In this document: one piece after another, positions 12,385 to 24,477 of the stretch
Position numbering within the stretch: the first letter of the stretch is position 1
How the letters are laid out: each line of letters opens with the position of its first letter
Source: Chlorocebus sabaeus
Lineage: Eukaryota > Chordata > Mammalia > Primates > Cercopithecidae
Direction: 5' to 3'
Assembly (NCBI RefSeq): GCF_047675955.1
Contig: NC_132928.1
Location: forward strand, 51,206,889-51,270,888
Length of the DNA: 64,000 nucleotides
Program-made: the position numbers and the translations under genes
The notes under the pieces: generated by a model
What the model was told of the DNA's origin: nothing
Database searches by the model: none
Seen by the model: the letters and a program-made list of their open reading frames with translations, nothing else

Positions 12385-12720
12385 CACAAGTCTCAACTCT
12401 GGCTGCAGGTTAGAATCACCTGGGGAACATTCGAAACCACTGAAACCCCAGGACTCCCTCCTGCAGAGATCTCATGTAATTGGTCCAGGGTGGGCCTGGG
12501 CATCCGTATGTTTTCAGAGCTCCCCAGGTGGGATTTTTGTTTGTTTGTTTGTTTTGTAGAGATGGGGTTTCCCCATCTTGCCCAGCCTGGTCTCAAACTC
12601 CTGAGTTGAAGCAATCCACCCACCTCAGCCTCCCAAAGTGCTGGGATCACAGGCGTGCGCCACCGCGCCCAGCCCCCAGGTGGTTTTAACGTTCAATGAT
12701 CCTGAGAACCAGGGCTCTGC
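12385..12720 (+). mobile_element. MER5A-like hAT DNA transposon, interrupted by a half Alu
   Basis: AGGTTAGAATCACCTGGGGA and TGGGCCTGGGCATCCGTATG, continued after the Alu by CCCCAGGTGGTTTTAACG and GAGAACCAGG, follow the MER5A order. Confidence 0.65.
12532..12673 (-). mobile_element. Half Alu, reverse orientation, with target-site duplication
   Basis: TAGAGATGGGGTTTCCCCAT through CACCGCGCCCAGCC. The direct repeat CCCCAGGTGG is at 12522-12531 and 12674-12683. Only the 5' monomer side is present. Confidence 0.88.
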
Positions 12721-13469
12721 CATCCAATTCTGTGAGGGAGGAGGATGCTGGACAGATATGCTATTTTCATATCCAATTCAGTCACCAGCACATCTGCAGC
12801 CTGGCTCATCCCTTCAGCAGAGGACCTTCTGGTGTGAACACTTGCTCATTTCTGACCCGAAATCTTCCATAAATTTTTCTGTATCCAACTCTTTATCCTT
12901 GGGTTTTAATGATCTGTAAGTTTCTGCTTAATTTTCTGGACTAGGAATTGAGAGTCTCAGCTGGTAAAACACACATTATCAAAAAACCTAGTTATGGAAA
13001 AACTGGCTGAGATGAGAAAGATCTTGTTCTTAGGTAATTATGGATTCTCAATCTGTTTCATTTTGTTTATATTTGTTTCTCTGGAGAAATACTTTGTTAT
13101 ACGTCACATATATTTTTTGATCTATATATATCTTTGTTTTAGCTTTATTAACTTTGGAGACTTGAACATACACAAAAGTAGACAGGAGAGTATCATGAAC
13201 TACTACAAACCTACCCGCTCCCCTGCACCAACAATGGCTAAACCAGCCCCTTCCCCACACCCATCAGTTTACTCCATCTTCTATTATTTTCAAACAGCGA
13301 TCATACTATTTCATCTGTGAATGTTTTAGCAGATCACTTGAAAAGAACTTCCTGTGTATCCTAACCACCATTCTACTACACAGCAAAACTAATTAGCAAT
13401 TAATTCCTAGAATTTAAATTTCCCAGTTGTCTCAGAACTGTGCTATGTGAATTATTAAAAAGAATTTGA

Positions 13470-13773
13470 GCCAGGCACAGTGGCTCATGCCTGTAATCCC
13501 AGCACTTTGGGAGGCCAAGGCAGGTGGATCACCTGAGGTCAGGAGTTCGAGACCAGCCTGGCCAACAGGGTGAAACCCCGTCTCTACTAAAAATATGCAA
13601 ATTAGCTGGGTGTAGTGGTAAGTGCCTGTAATCGCAGTTACCTGGGAGGCTGAGGCAGGAGAATCACTTGAATGCGGGAGGCAGAGGTTGCTGTGAGCCG
13701 AGATGGTGCCATTGCACTCCAGCCTGGGCAACAAGAGTAAAACTCTGTCTCAAAAAAAAAAAAAAAAAAAAAA
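13470..13773 (+). mobile_element. Full-length Alu with target-site duplication
   Basis: GAGCCAGGCACAGTGGCTCA through a pure A tail. The direct repeat AAAAGAATTTGA flanks it on both sides. Confidence 0.94.
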
Positions 13774-13867
13774 AGAATTTGAATCAGGGTACAAATAAGA
13801 TGCAGATGTTGAAACTGGCTGACATAACTTTTTAGTCTGTTTTAGTCTATAGGTTACCCCTCCAATT

Positions 13868-14173
13868 TTTTTTTTTTTTTTTTTTTTTTTGAGATAGAGT
13901 CTTGCACTGTTGCCTAGCCTAGAGTGCAATGGCTTGATCTCTGCTCACTGCAGCCACCACCTCCCAGGTTCCAGTGATTCTCCTGCCTCAGCCTCCCAGG
14001 TAACTGGGATTACAGGTGCTCACCACCACACCTGGCTAATTTTTGTATTTTTAGTAGAGACGGGGTTTCACCCTGTTGGCCAGGCTGGTCTCGAACTCCT
14101 GACCTCAGGTGATCCACCCACCTTGGCCTCCCAGTGTTCTAGGATTACAGGCGTGAGCCACTGTGCCTGGCCT
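13868..14173 (-). mobile_element. Full-length Alu, reverse orientation
   Basis: A T tail of about 24 bases, then GAGATAGAGTCTTGCACTG through CACTGTGCCTGGCC. With the forward Alu ending about 95 bp to its left it makes a close inverted pair. Confidence 0.94.
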
Positions 14174-14265
14174 CCATGTTCCATTTTTGAGGAACTGCCA
14201 AACTGTTTTCCAAAGCAGTGTCACCATTTGACACATTCAGTTTGGTGAGTTTTTACACATAGTAC

Positions 14266-15404
14266 GCACCCATATCCCCGTCATGAGATCAGGAATAGGG
14301 CATCGGCACTCTAGAATCCTCCCTGTCATCCTTGCACTCTAAAGGTAACCCTATTTTGACTTCTCTCACTCTGGATTAATTCCGATGGCCGGCATTAAGA
14401 GGTGATGCGAGGAAGGCTTCCACTGGAGAATGCAGCATTAGCTAAGGCACAATGGCTGAGGCAGGGCAACCCCAGCTTTACATTCCGCAGGACAGAGACC
14501 CAGATTCTCCTGTGGTCCCACAGAGGCTTGGTGAGCAGGCAGTTCTCCTCCTCCCCTGCCCCGCTTCCTGCACAGCCAGCAGAACTTTTCAAAGGAACAG
14601 CAAGCAGGTGGGCTTCTTAATTGGGATCCCCTGGGAGGCAGAGGAGGGGAACCACGTGCACGATGACTAAGTTCTTCCTAGTGGAGGACTTTAGCATGCA
14701 GTGCCATGGGGAAACCTGGCTTGCGGTGGGAAAGGAATCTGTCCTTGCATGGCCCTGGCACAGCCGTCCTCCCCGGGTCTGTCAGGCTCTGCTCACCTCC
14801 TACCGCAGGCTCTTTAGGAAAGACCCAGGCCCACGGAGCCCAGCCCACAGGTGCTGAGGCAGGACTTTCTGAGCAAGGCTCCTGACCGCAGGGAACTGCT
14901 GTGTGGGCAATTTGGCAGCACAGCCATCTGTTCTGTGGGGCCAAGTGCTGGAGAACCAGCTGGAGAACCGTGCTACCCAGGGAGGGCTCTCAGGTGGTGG
15001 CCCCTGGAGAGTCAGGCCTGCCGTGGCCCCATTACCTGGAGGCCTTTCTCCCAGCTCAGCAGTTCTCTGGCTTCCAGCCTTTTCCCTGAACTGACCTTCT
15101 CTCTCTGGCCTCACCCAAGCACATATGCAGAATGACACTGAAGTCACTCAAACTGCTAGAGATATTTACCCCTGATCTGAAAACCCCCTACCTTTCCATC
15201 CCAGCCCCTAACTCTCAGAAGTTGCTCCTGCCAGCTCCTTTAAGAGATTGTGAGAGCACCACCCCCTACCCACCCCTGCTGGTACTCAGGCCTTGCTTCC
15301 AAATACCATCCTCAGCACAGCCTGAAATTGTCACTCCCCTCCAGCCCACTGCCTGGGAACTTACCAATGAGAGGTTAATTTGGGTACCCATTAAAAGATG
15401 CAAA
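14266..15404. other. Non-genic sequence
   Basis: Moderately GC-rich, with overlapping open frames on both strands at 14400-15150 and no recognised family, splice pattern or repeat. Confidence 0.4.
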
Positions 15405-15710
15405 CAGGCTGCGTGTAATGGCTCACACCTATAATCACAGCACTTTGGGAGGCCCAGGTGGGAGGATCACTTAAGCTCACAAGGGATTGGAGACCGGCCA
15501 GGGCAACATAGTGAGATCTCCGTCTCTACAATAAAAAATATTTTAAAATTAGCTGGGCATGTGCTTGTAGCCCCAGCTACTCAGGAGGCTGAGGCAGGAG
15601 GATCACTTGAACCCAGGAGGTTGAGGCAGCAGTGAGCCATGATTGTGTCACTGCATTCTAGCCAGGGTAACAGAGCAAGACCCTGTTTCTACAAAAACAT
15701 TTGTTTCAGT

Positions 15711-15742
<32 letters not shown>
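15405..15742 (+). mobile_element. Old full-length Alu
   Basis: GGCTGCGTGTAATGGCTCAC through an A tail of about 30. AGATGCAAAC before it and AGATATGCAAAC after it look like a decayed target-site duplication. Confidence 0.9.
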
Positions 15743-15744
<2 letters not shown>

Positions 15745-15977
15745 TATGCAAACGTCCCTGAGAGGGCTGGTCTGTCACATATCAGGGTGCTTTCTTTTAA
15801 GGGATTGAGCTCTGCTAACACTGAGCTGGGAAGAGCAGCAGCTGCAGACACGGGGGCTTTGGGGCACCTCACACAATGCTGTGCTTTGCAGAGATAAGTC
15901 CTGGATCCGGGTCTAGAAAGGGAAACAGGATGATGCCAAAACCAAACCTTTTATGGTTCAGTATTTTGTATACACCA

Positions 15978-16156
15978 GGGCCGGGTGCAGTGGCTTCGTC
16001 TGCAATCCTGCGCTTTGGCTGAGGCTTGAGGCAGGAGGATCACTTGAGGCCGGGAGTTTGAGACCAACCTGGACAACATAGTGAGACCCTGTTTCTACAA
16101 AAACATTAAAAATTAGCCAGGTATGTTGGCATGCACCTGTAGTCCCAACTACTCAG
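15978..16156 (+). mobile_element. Truncated, diverged Alu
   Basis: GGCCGGGTGCAGTGGCTTCG through TGTAGTCCCAACTACTCAG, then cut off before the second monomer. Confidence 0.85.
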
Positions 16157-16479
16157 TACTATTTTTTTACTCAGGAGGGAAAATAATGAAATAATAATAA
16201 ATATATATACCACAATGGGATTGAAACCCAGCTTCTCTTCCTCTCCAGTCCTCTCACTCCTACTTGTCTCCCTTTCTCTTCTTCTCCACACTGTCCTTCC
16301 CCTATTCCTTTTGTCTGACCCTAGAACAGAAAATAGTCTCATTCCATTTTCTCTAAAGATGTAAAAAGGTGGTTTTTTTGTTTGTTGTTTTGTTTTGTTT
16401 TGTTTTTGTTTTGGCGGGGAGAGGGGTGCCGCTAGCCTTGGAATCTAACCATTGTCACAGCATAATTTTAGGGAAAAAC

Positions 16480-16552
16480 ATTTCTTCCAGCGCTGTACCT
16501 GGCTCATTGCAGGTACTCAACAAATGCTAGTTAAGTAAATAAATGAAGTCCC
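16480..16552 (+). mobile_element. L2 LINE 3' end
   Basis: GCGCTGTACCTGGCTCATTG and GTACTCAACAAATGCTAGTT follow the L2 3' terminal pattern. Confidence 0.6.
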
Positions 16553-17497
16553 TTTATTGTGAGTTCCAAATACCGGATTTGGGGTGTCCTTCTGGAACTG
16601 ATCCCTCTGTGAGGGGCCACTGGCTTTCCTGCAGGCACAGATCAGCAGTGTCAGTCTTCCTGAGTTCCCTGAAAATTCCAAAGACGAAGCCATGGTGGGA
16701 CCGCGTGGGACGCAGGGTCTAGACTTCCAGTCTGGTCTCATTTTCTTATTTGCATCCTTGCCGCTTTTCCTTCTGGAGAGTCCAGTGGGCAGGGAACCGA
16801 TGGGGCCACAGCGCCCTCTGCTGGCGAGTTCTCAGAGTCGACTTTTGCCTGCCCGAGCTTATACACACAGCGCCCTTGGATTTGGAGGGTTTGGGGCAGG
16901 CTGGGAATGGGGATTTCTGGTTTTATTCCAGGCCCACTCCTTAGTGAATGTCAAAGGTGGCTCCTGGTAATAAAATGAGTATCAGGGTGGCTCCCAGGCA
17001 TTAATAAGCTACATGAGAGTAGGTTTTGCTTTTGTTTTAACAGCCTTCCTGGTCCAAGTGCCTGAGAAGTGTCGAGTGGAAATGGCTTCTCGCCCAGGCT
17101 CGGCGCTGTACCTCTGATGTCAAACTGGCTCTCTGCCTGCTGCTCCCTACGTGAATGGGGAGCGTTTTCTCCAACAGCCCTGTCCGTGGCAGGCCTGGCT
17201 GCCACAGAGGCAGAGGCTGAGCCTTCATTATGTACACGAAATGTGGCCCTTCCACAGAGGCCCGCGGGCAGCTGAAGAGGAAGCCTAAAGCCTCACTACC
17301 TGCAGCAGGCCCTTTTCAGCCTTCTTTCAGGATTGCAACAGCAGATAGGGGAGCGCTCCCAGGTGGGGCAGGGAGCGGTAATGGCAGGGGAGTAATCCCC
17401 AGGCTGTGGGCAGCCCCTTGTTCAGAGCGAGGCCCCCTGTTTTCCATACAGCAGATCCCATTGCTTATAGTGGTGACTTCAGTGTGTCCTGGGCTCA
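16553..17497. other. Non-genic sequence with a candidate CTCF site
   Basis: I recognise no repeat or exon apart from the motif at 16810-16828. Confidence 0.4.
16810..16828 (-). promoter_or_regulatory. Candidate CTCF-binding site
   Basis: On the minus strand the sequence reads CCAGCAGAGGGCGC, which agrees with the CTCF core (CCASYAGRKGGC) at every fixed position. A motif match alone does not show occupancy. Confidence 0.45.
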
Positions 17498-17620
17498 CCC
17501 AGGAAGTATTGTGAAAATGCAGATTCTGATTCAGTAGGTCTGGGATGGAGCCTGAGATGCTGCATCTCCCACAGGCTCCCAAGCAGTGCTGATGCTGCCA
17601 GGCTGGGGACCACATCGAGA
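17498..17620 (+). mobile_element. MER5A-like hAT transposon fragment
   Basis: TTCTGATTCAGTAGGTCTGG and AGTGCTGATGCTGCCAGGCT, then GGGGACCACA, are MER5A consensus phrases in order. Confidence 0.75.
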
Positions 17621-17634
17621 GAAGCCAGAGTGTC

Positions 17635-17830
17635 CAGGAAACAGGTTCTGGAGTCAGAATGCTAGGATTCGAATTTCAGCTCTGCCACTTATCCTGTGAC
17701 CTCGGACAGATTATGTTCATTACCTTCTCACTGAGTCTATTTCATCCTGTATAAAATGGCAAGAATGACAGTTTCAGTGGCTTCATAGAATGACAGAGGG
17801 ACTTCACAGATTGTCATAAGTATAAAATGA
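17635..17830 (+). mobile_element. MIR SINE
   Basis: TCTGGAGTCAGAATGCTAGG, TTCGAATTTCAGCTCTGCCA and CACTTATCCTGTGACCTCGG follow the MIR order. Confidence 0.8.
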
Positions 17831-17838
17831 AATAAATA

Positions 17839-18138
17839 GCCAGGCATGGTGGCTCACGCCTGTAATCCCAGCACTTTGGGAGGCCGAGGCAGGTGGATCA
17901 CAAGGTCAGGAGTTCAAGACCAACCTGGCCAACATGGTGAAACCCTGTCTCTACTAAAAATACAAAAATTAGCCGGGTGTGGTGGTGGGCACCTGTAATC
18001 CCAGCTACTCGGGAGGCTGAGGCAGGAGAACTGCTTGAACCCAGGAGGCGGAGGTTGCAGTGAGCAGAGATCACACCACTGTACTCCAGCCTGGGCGACA
18101 GAGCAAGACTCTGTCTTGAAAGAAAAAAAAAAAAAAAG
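17839..18138 (+). mobile_element. Full-length Alu
   Basis: AGCCAGGCATGGTGGCTCAC through AGACTCTGTCTTGAAAG and an A-rich tail. Confidence 0.94.
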
Positions 18139-18209
18139 GAAAGAAATAATATTGGAAAAGCTCTTAGCCCAGAACCCTCAGTGCCCAGTAGGTGGTAAGT
18201 CTCTTGATA

Positions 18210-18800
18210 TCCACGTGGCCTTTCGACAGCTGCTTATCGATCCCCTGCTACGTGCCTGGCACTGTTCTGGGCCCTGGGATATAGCAGTGACAGAAACAAA
18301 ATCTCCACGCTCAAAAAGCTTACATTCTTGTAGAAAAAGACAGACAATAAACAAGTAAGTAAACTGTATAGTATGTGAGTTGGTGATGAGTGTGCTGGAG
18401 AGAAAAATAAAGCAGAGTAAGAAAGATAAGGAATGCTGGGTCTGGGGGCCACTGAGAAGGTAACTTGGAGGCGAGGGAGCTGGCCGGCTGGAAGGCTGAG
18501 TATTCTAGTGGTGGTGGTGGCAGGGTGGTGAGATGGAGGCAGTATTTGTAAGTGCAGAGGCCCTGAGGCAAGAGGGTATGTGCTGTGTTTGAAGAAAAAC
18601 AAAGAAACCAGCATGACTAGAAAGTGCGAGTGAAATATTGTATAGGGTTAGGGATGGGGAAGGCAGCAGGGCGGATCCTATAGGGCTTTGTGAACCATTG
18701 ATCTTGCATTTTGCTCTGTGACATGTGGGAAAACACTGGAAAGTTCTGAGCTGAAGAGTGACGTGTTCTAACTTACGTTTTCAAAGGACAGCTTCAGCTT
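18210..18800 (+). repeat. Ancient interspersed repeat, class unassigned
   Basis: TACGTGCCTGGCACTGTTCT, AGACAGACAATAAACAAGTA, GCAGAGGCCCTGAGGCAAGA and AGAGTGACGTGTTCTAACTT belong to the same old repeat family as the pieces near 7.7, 21.3 and 63.7 kb. Confidence 0.55.
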
Positions 18801-21119
18801 GCTGAGACTAGACTGTGGCAAGGTACGGTAGCACCCCTTGGGAAGGTGGGTGGGCAGCCCGTTGCCATGGAATTGGGGGGTCCTCAGAGCTGCTGAGTTT
18901 GAGAGAGATGGATCTGGGCTCCAGTCAGAAGGGTTGGATGCCTGAGCCCATCCTCAGCCACCTTCTGGACTGGCCTGTGGCCTGTGACCCGGGAGAAGGA
19001 ATGCTGTAAGTGGGCACTGGGCGAGGGTCATGGCAGTGATGGGATGGATGACACAGTCTGGCCTCCACCTGGGCCTCCCCTCTTCATTGCTTCCGGATGA
19101 CTCACCCTCATGTTTCTCTGATGACCGCATGAGTCAGGGCCTGGGGCTGCGCACCTGTTACCTGTGGGAGGGCTGGGGTGAGCCAACTGCACCTCACTCT
19201 GTTGTCATTGGTCACCAGGTTGACGGGAGTGAGAGGCTGTGTTACAAGGGACCCACCCCTGTCCTCTAGAATAGCCAGTCCTGATCCCCACACCACTCAC
19301 ATTTTCCTATTGTTTGATTTCCTGCCTCCTCTCAAAACAGCTGTAAGTCATTTGTTTATTTTTTAAGGTAGATCAAAATTCATTTCATTGCAGGCCTGGC
19401 CATGATGAGTGTTAGTCAATGTGTCAGGAAACTGGGTCTGTGAACTGAAGGCCTTTCATCCAGGAAAGGCAACTCTGAACTCATGGTTACTGTTGACACA
19501 GCAGTTTTTTAAAAATCTAATTCCTCCATAGATACTCATTTAATTCTCACAACACTCCTATTTAGATGTTATCACCCCCACATTCTGGAGGAAAAGGCTG
19601 AGTCTCAGAGAGGCTAAGTGACTCATCTGCAGCATCCACCAATTTGTATCTGGATCTGGCTGGCCATGACCTCTGAGCTCCTCCTATCTCACCTATTGTC
19701 TCTGAAAGAGCTGCTGGCCCCGGAGGGCCACAGGGCAAAGGGAGCAAAGTGCTGGGCCGGGAGCCAGAAAACCTGGGCTGTGGTCCTGGCCTGCCCACAG
19801 CGGAGGGTGCCTCGCCACACGCCTCTGGACCTCAAACCCCTCACCTGTAAATGGAAGAGATTGATCGGACCATCTCCAAGATTTCTTCTGTGTGGCCTTA
19901 GTTAAGGCTTGTTTGGTGATAACAGAAGCCCACTCTGCCTAAACAGGATTGGGTGATACAGTCCAGAGGCCAGGGGGTCCCTCAGAGCTAAGGTGGGAGC
20001 TACAACTGGACCAAGAGGGCCTGGGACCCAAAGAGTTTTGGCTCTTGCAGACCCCTCTCCGGACTGCAGGGCCTTTCTCTCCACTCCTCCACCTGATTCT
20101 TCTCTTTCTGCAAACTGGTTTTCTCTTCCAAGAGATCAGCTTTTTCTGCATCTTCAGCTAATGGTGGCAGATGGCAACCTAGCTCCCAGTTACACATCTT
20201 CAGCTCTGGGGCCAACTGAGCTCTCCCCAAATTCCACTTCCAAACCCCCAGGGAAAGGAATCCAACTGGGCGAGCTGGGTTGGGCATCCACCCCGGTCCA
20301 GTCAACCGGCTCCTGATTCTGTCCAGGAGGGCAGGGTCCTAGAGCACAGATGAAGTAGGGGCCTGGGTCAGGAGATGCCCCCCATGGCTCTGTACACAGG
20401 ACAGGAATCTTATTTTTAGGAAAAGAGACAAAGTTAAGTATCATTCTGTTCCAGAGGAGGTGACATTGAGACCTACGAAAAAAGCACAAGCTTGCCAGTA
20501 AAGCTGGCCTGTGCGCAGTGTCAGCAAGAATGTCTGGTGGTGGCTCCCTGCAGGTCTCTCCCCAGGGGCACAGGAAACAGCTTTTTGACAGCCAGGCAAG
20601 CCTGTCCCTGAAACTCACACAGCTGTCCTGTCACCTGTGAGTTGGGTGATGTGGGAGTGGGGCATGAGGGAGCTTGGGAAAGGTCAAGGGATGGGGACAG
20701 CAGAGACCACTGCCACCAGTCCTCGGCACTGAACTAGAGCTGCATCATCATTTCCATAAAGAAGATAGTGCCTCAGCAGATCGTGGCAGCTCGGTTTCCC
20801 TGATGACCTTGCTTCTGTTCTTAAAACTGGCACCTCTGTAGGCTGGGAGGCAGCCTTGCTCATCCCGTCCGCCAGCCTGGCACAGACACGGTGACGTATG
20901 TATATTTCCAGACATGATCTGGGATGGACCCTGGATAGTATGGAGAATTTTCTTGGGATCTCCCCCAAACCTGCACAGTCCCGGAGGGCTCCATGTGACA
21001 GGAGACCCCTGTTGGCTCCCAGGGACCCTCAGGGATGTCCACAGTCCCAAGGCCACAGAGCCAAGAGGGCAGGAGTGGGTCAGGAGGGCCAACACGTGAA
21101 TACCTCAGGCTAGGCAGCA
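18801..21119. other. Non-genic sequence containing one MIR
   Basis: Apart from the MIR at about 19525-19690 I see no repeat or exon. A 142-codon minus frame at 20190-20618 and a 107-codon plus frame at 19993-20316 overlap each other and show no domain. Confidence 0.4.
19525..19690 (-). mobile_element. MIR SINE, reverse orientation
   Basis: TTTAATTCTCACAACACTCC and GGCTGAGTCTCAGAGAGGCT, then AAGTGACTCATCTGCAG, match reverse MIR. Confidence 0.7.
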
Positions 21120-21640
21120 AAATTCAACCAAAAAATACTTCCTCAGCCCCTGCCAAGTGCAGGGTTCTGACTTCCATGCTGAGGATGAAGGTGAAGACAG
21201 CATAAGCTCTGCCTCTAGAAACTGACAGTCTGCACGGAGAGGAAAGGCATACGCGGGCTGGAACAGTAAGGTGGGAAACGCCTCTACCCGGCCGAGTGAC
21301 CTAGTCCTTGGGTCCCTGAGGAGATGTTAGAGCAGAGGGCAGTGCAGCGGGGATGATGGGAGATTCCTGGAGCTCAGAGAAGAAGGGGAGTGAAGGTAAG
21401 GACGTGGGAATGTGAAGGGCACATTTGGCCTAGAGTATAGGGTTTACAGATAGGAACAGGGGGAGAAAAGGCGAAAAATGATATAGGAAATGCAAGGCCT
21501 TAAACGGCAGGTTAAAGAGTGTGTCTATTTTCCCATCAGTAATCAGCCCTGGGGGTGGTTTTTGAGCAAGAGGGTGAGTTGCAGAGTAAAGCAGTAGTTC
21601 AGGAGGAAATCTCTGGAAGTGGCGTGGACAATGGATTCCA
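21120..21640 (+). repeat. Ancient interspersed repeat, class unassigned
   Basis: CAAGTGCAGGGTTCTGACTT near the start and AATGCAAGGCCTTAAACGGC with GTTTTTGAGCAAGAGGGTGA near the end belong to the same family as the pieces at 7.7, 18.5 and 63.7 kb. Confidence 0.5.
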
Positions 21641-22490
21641 GGCTGTGAGAAGAAACTCCTGGAGCTGAGGGCACTGGGTCAGAAGCTACTGGACATAGAT
21701 CAGGACCCAGACACTAAGATTAGAGTGTGTATGGGAGAGGGGGAATTCAGGAATAAACATGGGAAATGGTTAAAGGCTCCATGGGACCTGGTTGCTCATT
21801 TGCTGTGGACGATGGAGAAGATGTGAAGCTCTAATGACTAACGTGGTACCAAGGGCAGAAAAAGGGCATGCTCTCCACAGCCACGCAGCCATCAGGTGGC
21901 AGGGGTGGGGCGTCATCGATGGATTCTGCACAGTCTCTGCCCTTAAGGGACTCACATTCTCTTTTTTCATCCTCAGCTCTTCAGGAAAGGCCCTAAGAAG
22001 CCATCAAAGATACGTCATGGAGGAAGCCATCAAGGAAACTTTGTAACAGGCACTTTAACTATATTCTCAGAAATCCTCAAAATAACCAAAGGAGCTCTGG
22101 GACCAACTGCTCAGGGCAGGGGACTCTGAGCTCCACAGCACTCCAGGTTTCCTCCAGGGATATCTAGTCCAGGGCACCAAGTGGACAGGCAAACAGACAG
22201 GCTGGTGAAAGCCCTGTGGGGGGTGAGGTCCAGCCTTTAGCCGGAAATCAGCCTGTGCTCTAGCAATCAGAGAACTGGGCAAGGACAAGAACTCCCGTCA
22301 GCAAATCAGGCAAGAGAAGGGTTTGGGGACACGAGGGAGTTTGGTTTTGGCTGTGTTGAAGTTGACAGGATGATGAGGCCCTGAAACAACAGGTAGATCC
22401 AAGCTTGGGTGACAGGTCAGGGTTTGAGTCCAAGGCTTGGGGTCGCCTGCCAGGGACCATGATTTGAGGCCACTGTTCAAGGTCATGCCT
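21641..22490. other. Non-genic sequence
   Basis: I see no repeat or exon that I can support. Confidence 0.4.
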
Positions 22491-22791
22491 TTTTCTTTTT
22501 TTTTTTTTTTTAGATAGAGTCTCACTCTGTCACCCAGGCTGCAGTGCAGTGGTGCGATCTCGGCTCACCGCAACCTCCGCTTCCCGGGTTCACGTGATTC
22601 TCCTGCCTCAGCCTCCCAAGTAGCTGGGATTACAGGTGCCCACCACCAGGCCCAGCTAATTTTTGTATTTTTAGTAGAGACGGGGTTTCTCCATGTTGGT
22701 CAGGCTGGTCTCAAACTCCCGACCTCAAGTGATCCGCCTGCCTCAGCCTCGCAAAGTGCTGGGATTACAGGCATGAAACACTGCAGTCAGC
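22491..22791 (-). mobile_element. Full-length Alu, reverse orientation
   Basis: A T tail, TAGATAGAGTCTCACTCTGT, through GGCATGAAACACTGCAGTCA. Confidence 0.93.
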
Positions 22792-23354
22792 CAAGTTCAT
22801 GGTGCTTTAGAGCAAAGTTGACATTTGTACCTCTTAAACAAATTTACATTGCCTTCTCAACCAGTTTATCTGGGAGGAATAACAAGCTGCCATATGAATA
22901 CTGATGAGAAAGGAGGTGGGAGAGGCATTTGATCATCAGTCAAGTTATGATTATGGACACCCAATCAAGAAAGAAATGTGAAGTCAGTGTTCCTGAACGT
23001 GAAGAACAAGACCAGGGCTTGGGTTTTGGAGTCACATGGACTTTTTTTTGTTCCAGCTCATTTGTCTTTTTGCCCATTAATAAATTAATCTAGACTCTAG
23101 ATTCCAGAGCCAGTTTGATCTCTTTCAGGAGGGCCTGTGTCAGTTTGGCTCTGACCTTCTGATCCTGAGGGTTGATACTAAGTGCTACATACTCATTCAC
23201 TGAGCAGTGTGTTAATTCTAGGGTTGCTGTGTTGAGCGAGACAGACTCGATTTCTACCCTCCAACTCTAAGAAGCAAGTGAAGTAGGGCCCTAGAAAAAT
23301 GTCAAGTAATTCAGGGAAAACCCTAGGGGTCATCCATATTGAGAATGGAGGCAG
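22792..23354. other. Non-genic sequence
   Basis: AT-rich unique-looking sequence. The stretch 23190-23330 may be another piece of old repeat, but I cannot assign it. Confidence 0.35.
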
Positions 23355-23682
23355 ATGCTGTTGTCTGAAAGTTTATGTCCCTCAGAACTTGTATGCTGAA
23401 ACCTAACCTCCAAGGGGATGGATGGTATTAGAGGTGGGGGATTGGGTCATGATGGCAGCACCCTCATGAATGGAATTAGTGCCCCTTATAAAAGAGAGAT
23501 CTCTTGCCCCTTCTACCATGTGAAGACACAGTGAGCCAGGAAATGCCTGCATTAGAAAGCAAATCTGTCAGTGCCTTGAGCTTGAACTTTACAGCCTGCA
23601 GGACTGTGAGAAATAGATGTCTGTAGTTTTTAAGCCACTCCATTTATGATATTTTGATTTAGTAACCCAAACTACTAAGACA
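23355..23682 (+). repeat. Old LTR-type interspersed repeat
   Basis: TGTTGTCTGAAAGTTTATGT, GGATTGGGTCATGATGGCAG, TTAGTGCCCCTTATAAAAGA and GACTGTGAGAAATAGATGTC, ending ACTACTAAGACA. Same family as 1201-1865, 22 kb away in the same orientation, but without an Alu. Confidence 0.65.
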
Positions 23683-24059
23683 ATGGAGGAATAGTAGCCA
23701 AGAGAGATACAAAAGAAGTTACGGGTAGAAGAACAGGAGTGAAGGAAGCTGGGGAATTCAAGGAAGATGGATTACTCACCAGGGTCAAAAGCAGGAACTC
23801 AACCAGAAGAACAAGAGCTGCAGAAGAGTCAATAGAATTGGCTGTCAGGAGGTGACCAGCTTCCTTTAGGGGAACAGCTTCAAGAGAAAAGCAGGCAGAG
23901 GACAGACGTTCAGGGCTAAGCAGAGTGGGCATGGGGAGGCAGGCAGGCCCTTTCGTACACTCCTCAGTGAAGCGGAAGCAGCGTAACCCACCAGGTGCTG
24001 CAGACTAAGGTAAGCGTTTAAATATAGGGAAGCATGGACAGAGGACAACTGGGAAAATG
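23683..24059. other. Non-genic sequence
   Basis: Purine-rich, no recognised element. Confidence 0.35.
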
Positions 24060-24440
24060 ACTTTTACTTAGATTATTTTAAAGAACAATCTGTACTACCA
24101 ACAGGAGAATAGAAAAATAGATTATGAGGTAGACACAAGATAGAAACTTCATGGCAGTTAAAAAATAATGAATTACTGCTATATACAAACAATATGCATG
24201 AGTTGTACAATTTTGAGCAAAATAATACATAACGTATGATTCTATTTATGTCAACTTTAAGAACAGGCAAAATAACACATAATGGTAGAGATTAGAATAA
24301 TAGTAACCTGGATATGGGGCAGATGTGAGCTGGGAAGAGGGGCTGGAAGTGTTCTAGAACAATTCCAGTCATGTATCTGTATATAAAAATTCATCAAGTT
24401 GCACATTTGTGCACATAACCACATAAATCTCAATGTTTCA
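24060..24440 (+). mobile_element. Old L1M 3' fragment
   Basis: CGTATGATTCTATTTATGTC, AAGAACAGGCAAAATAACAC and ATTCATCAAGTTGCACATTT follow the 3' part of medium-age L1M elements. Confidence 0.6.
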
Positions 24441-24477
24441 AGTCTTTAAAACAATGAACAGGAGATAGACACATTCT

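Larger units (their letters stand above)
12945..14265 (-). mobile_element. Old L1M-type LINE remnant carrying two nested Alus
   Basis: The pieces 12945-13469, 13774-13867 and 14174-14265 read as one old LINE. The last contains GAGGAACTGCCAAACTGTTTTCC, a phrase typical of reverse-oriented L1. The assignment of the first two pieces is weaker. Confidence 0.5.
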
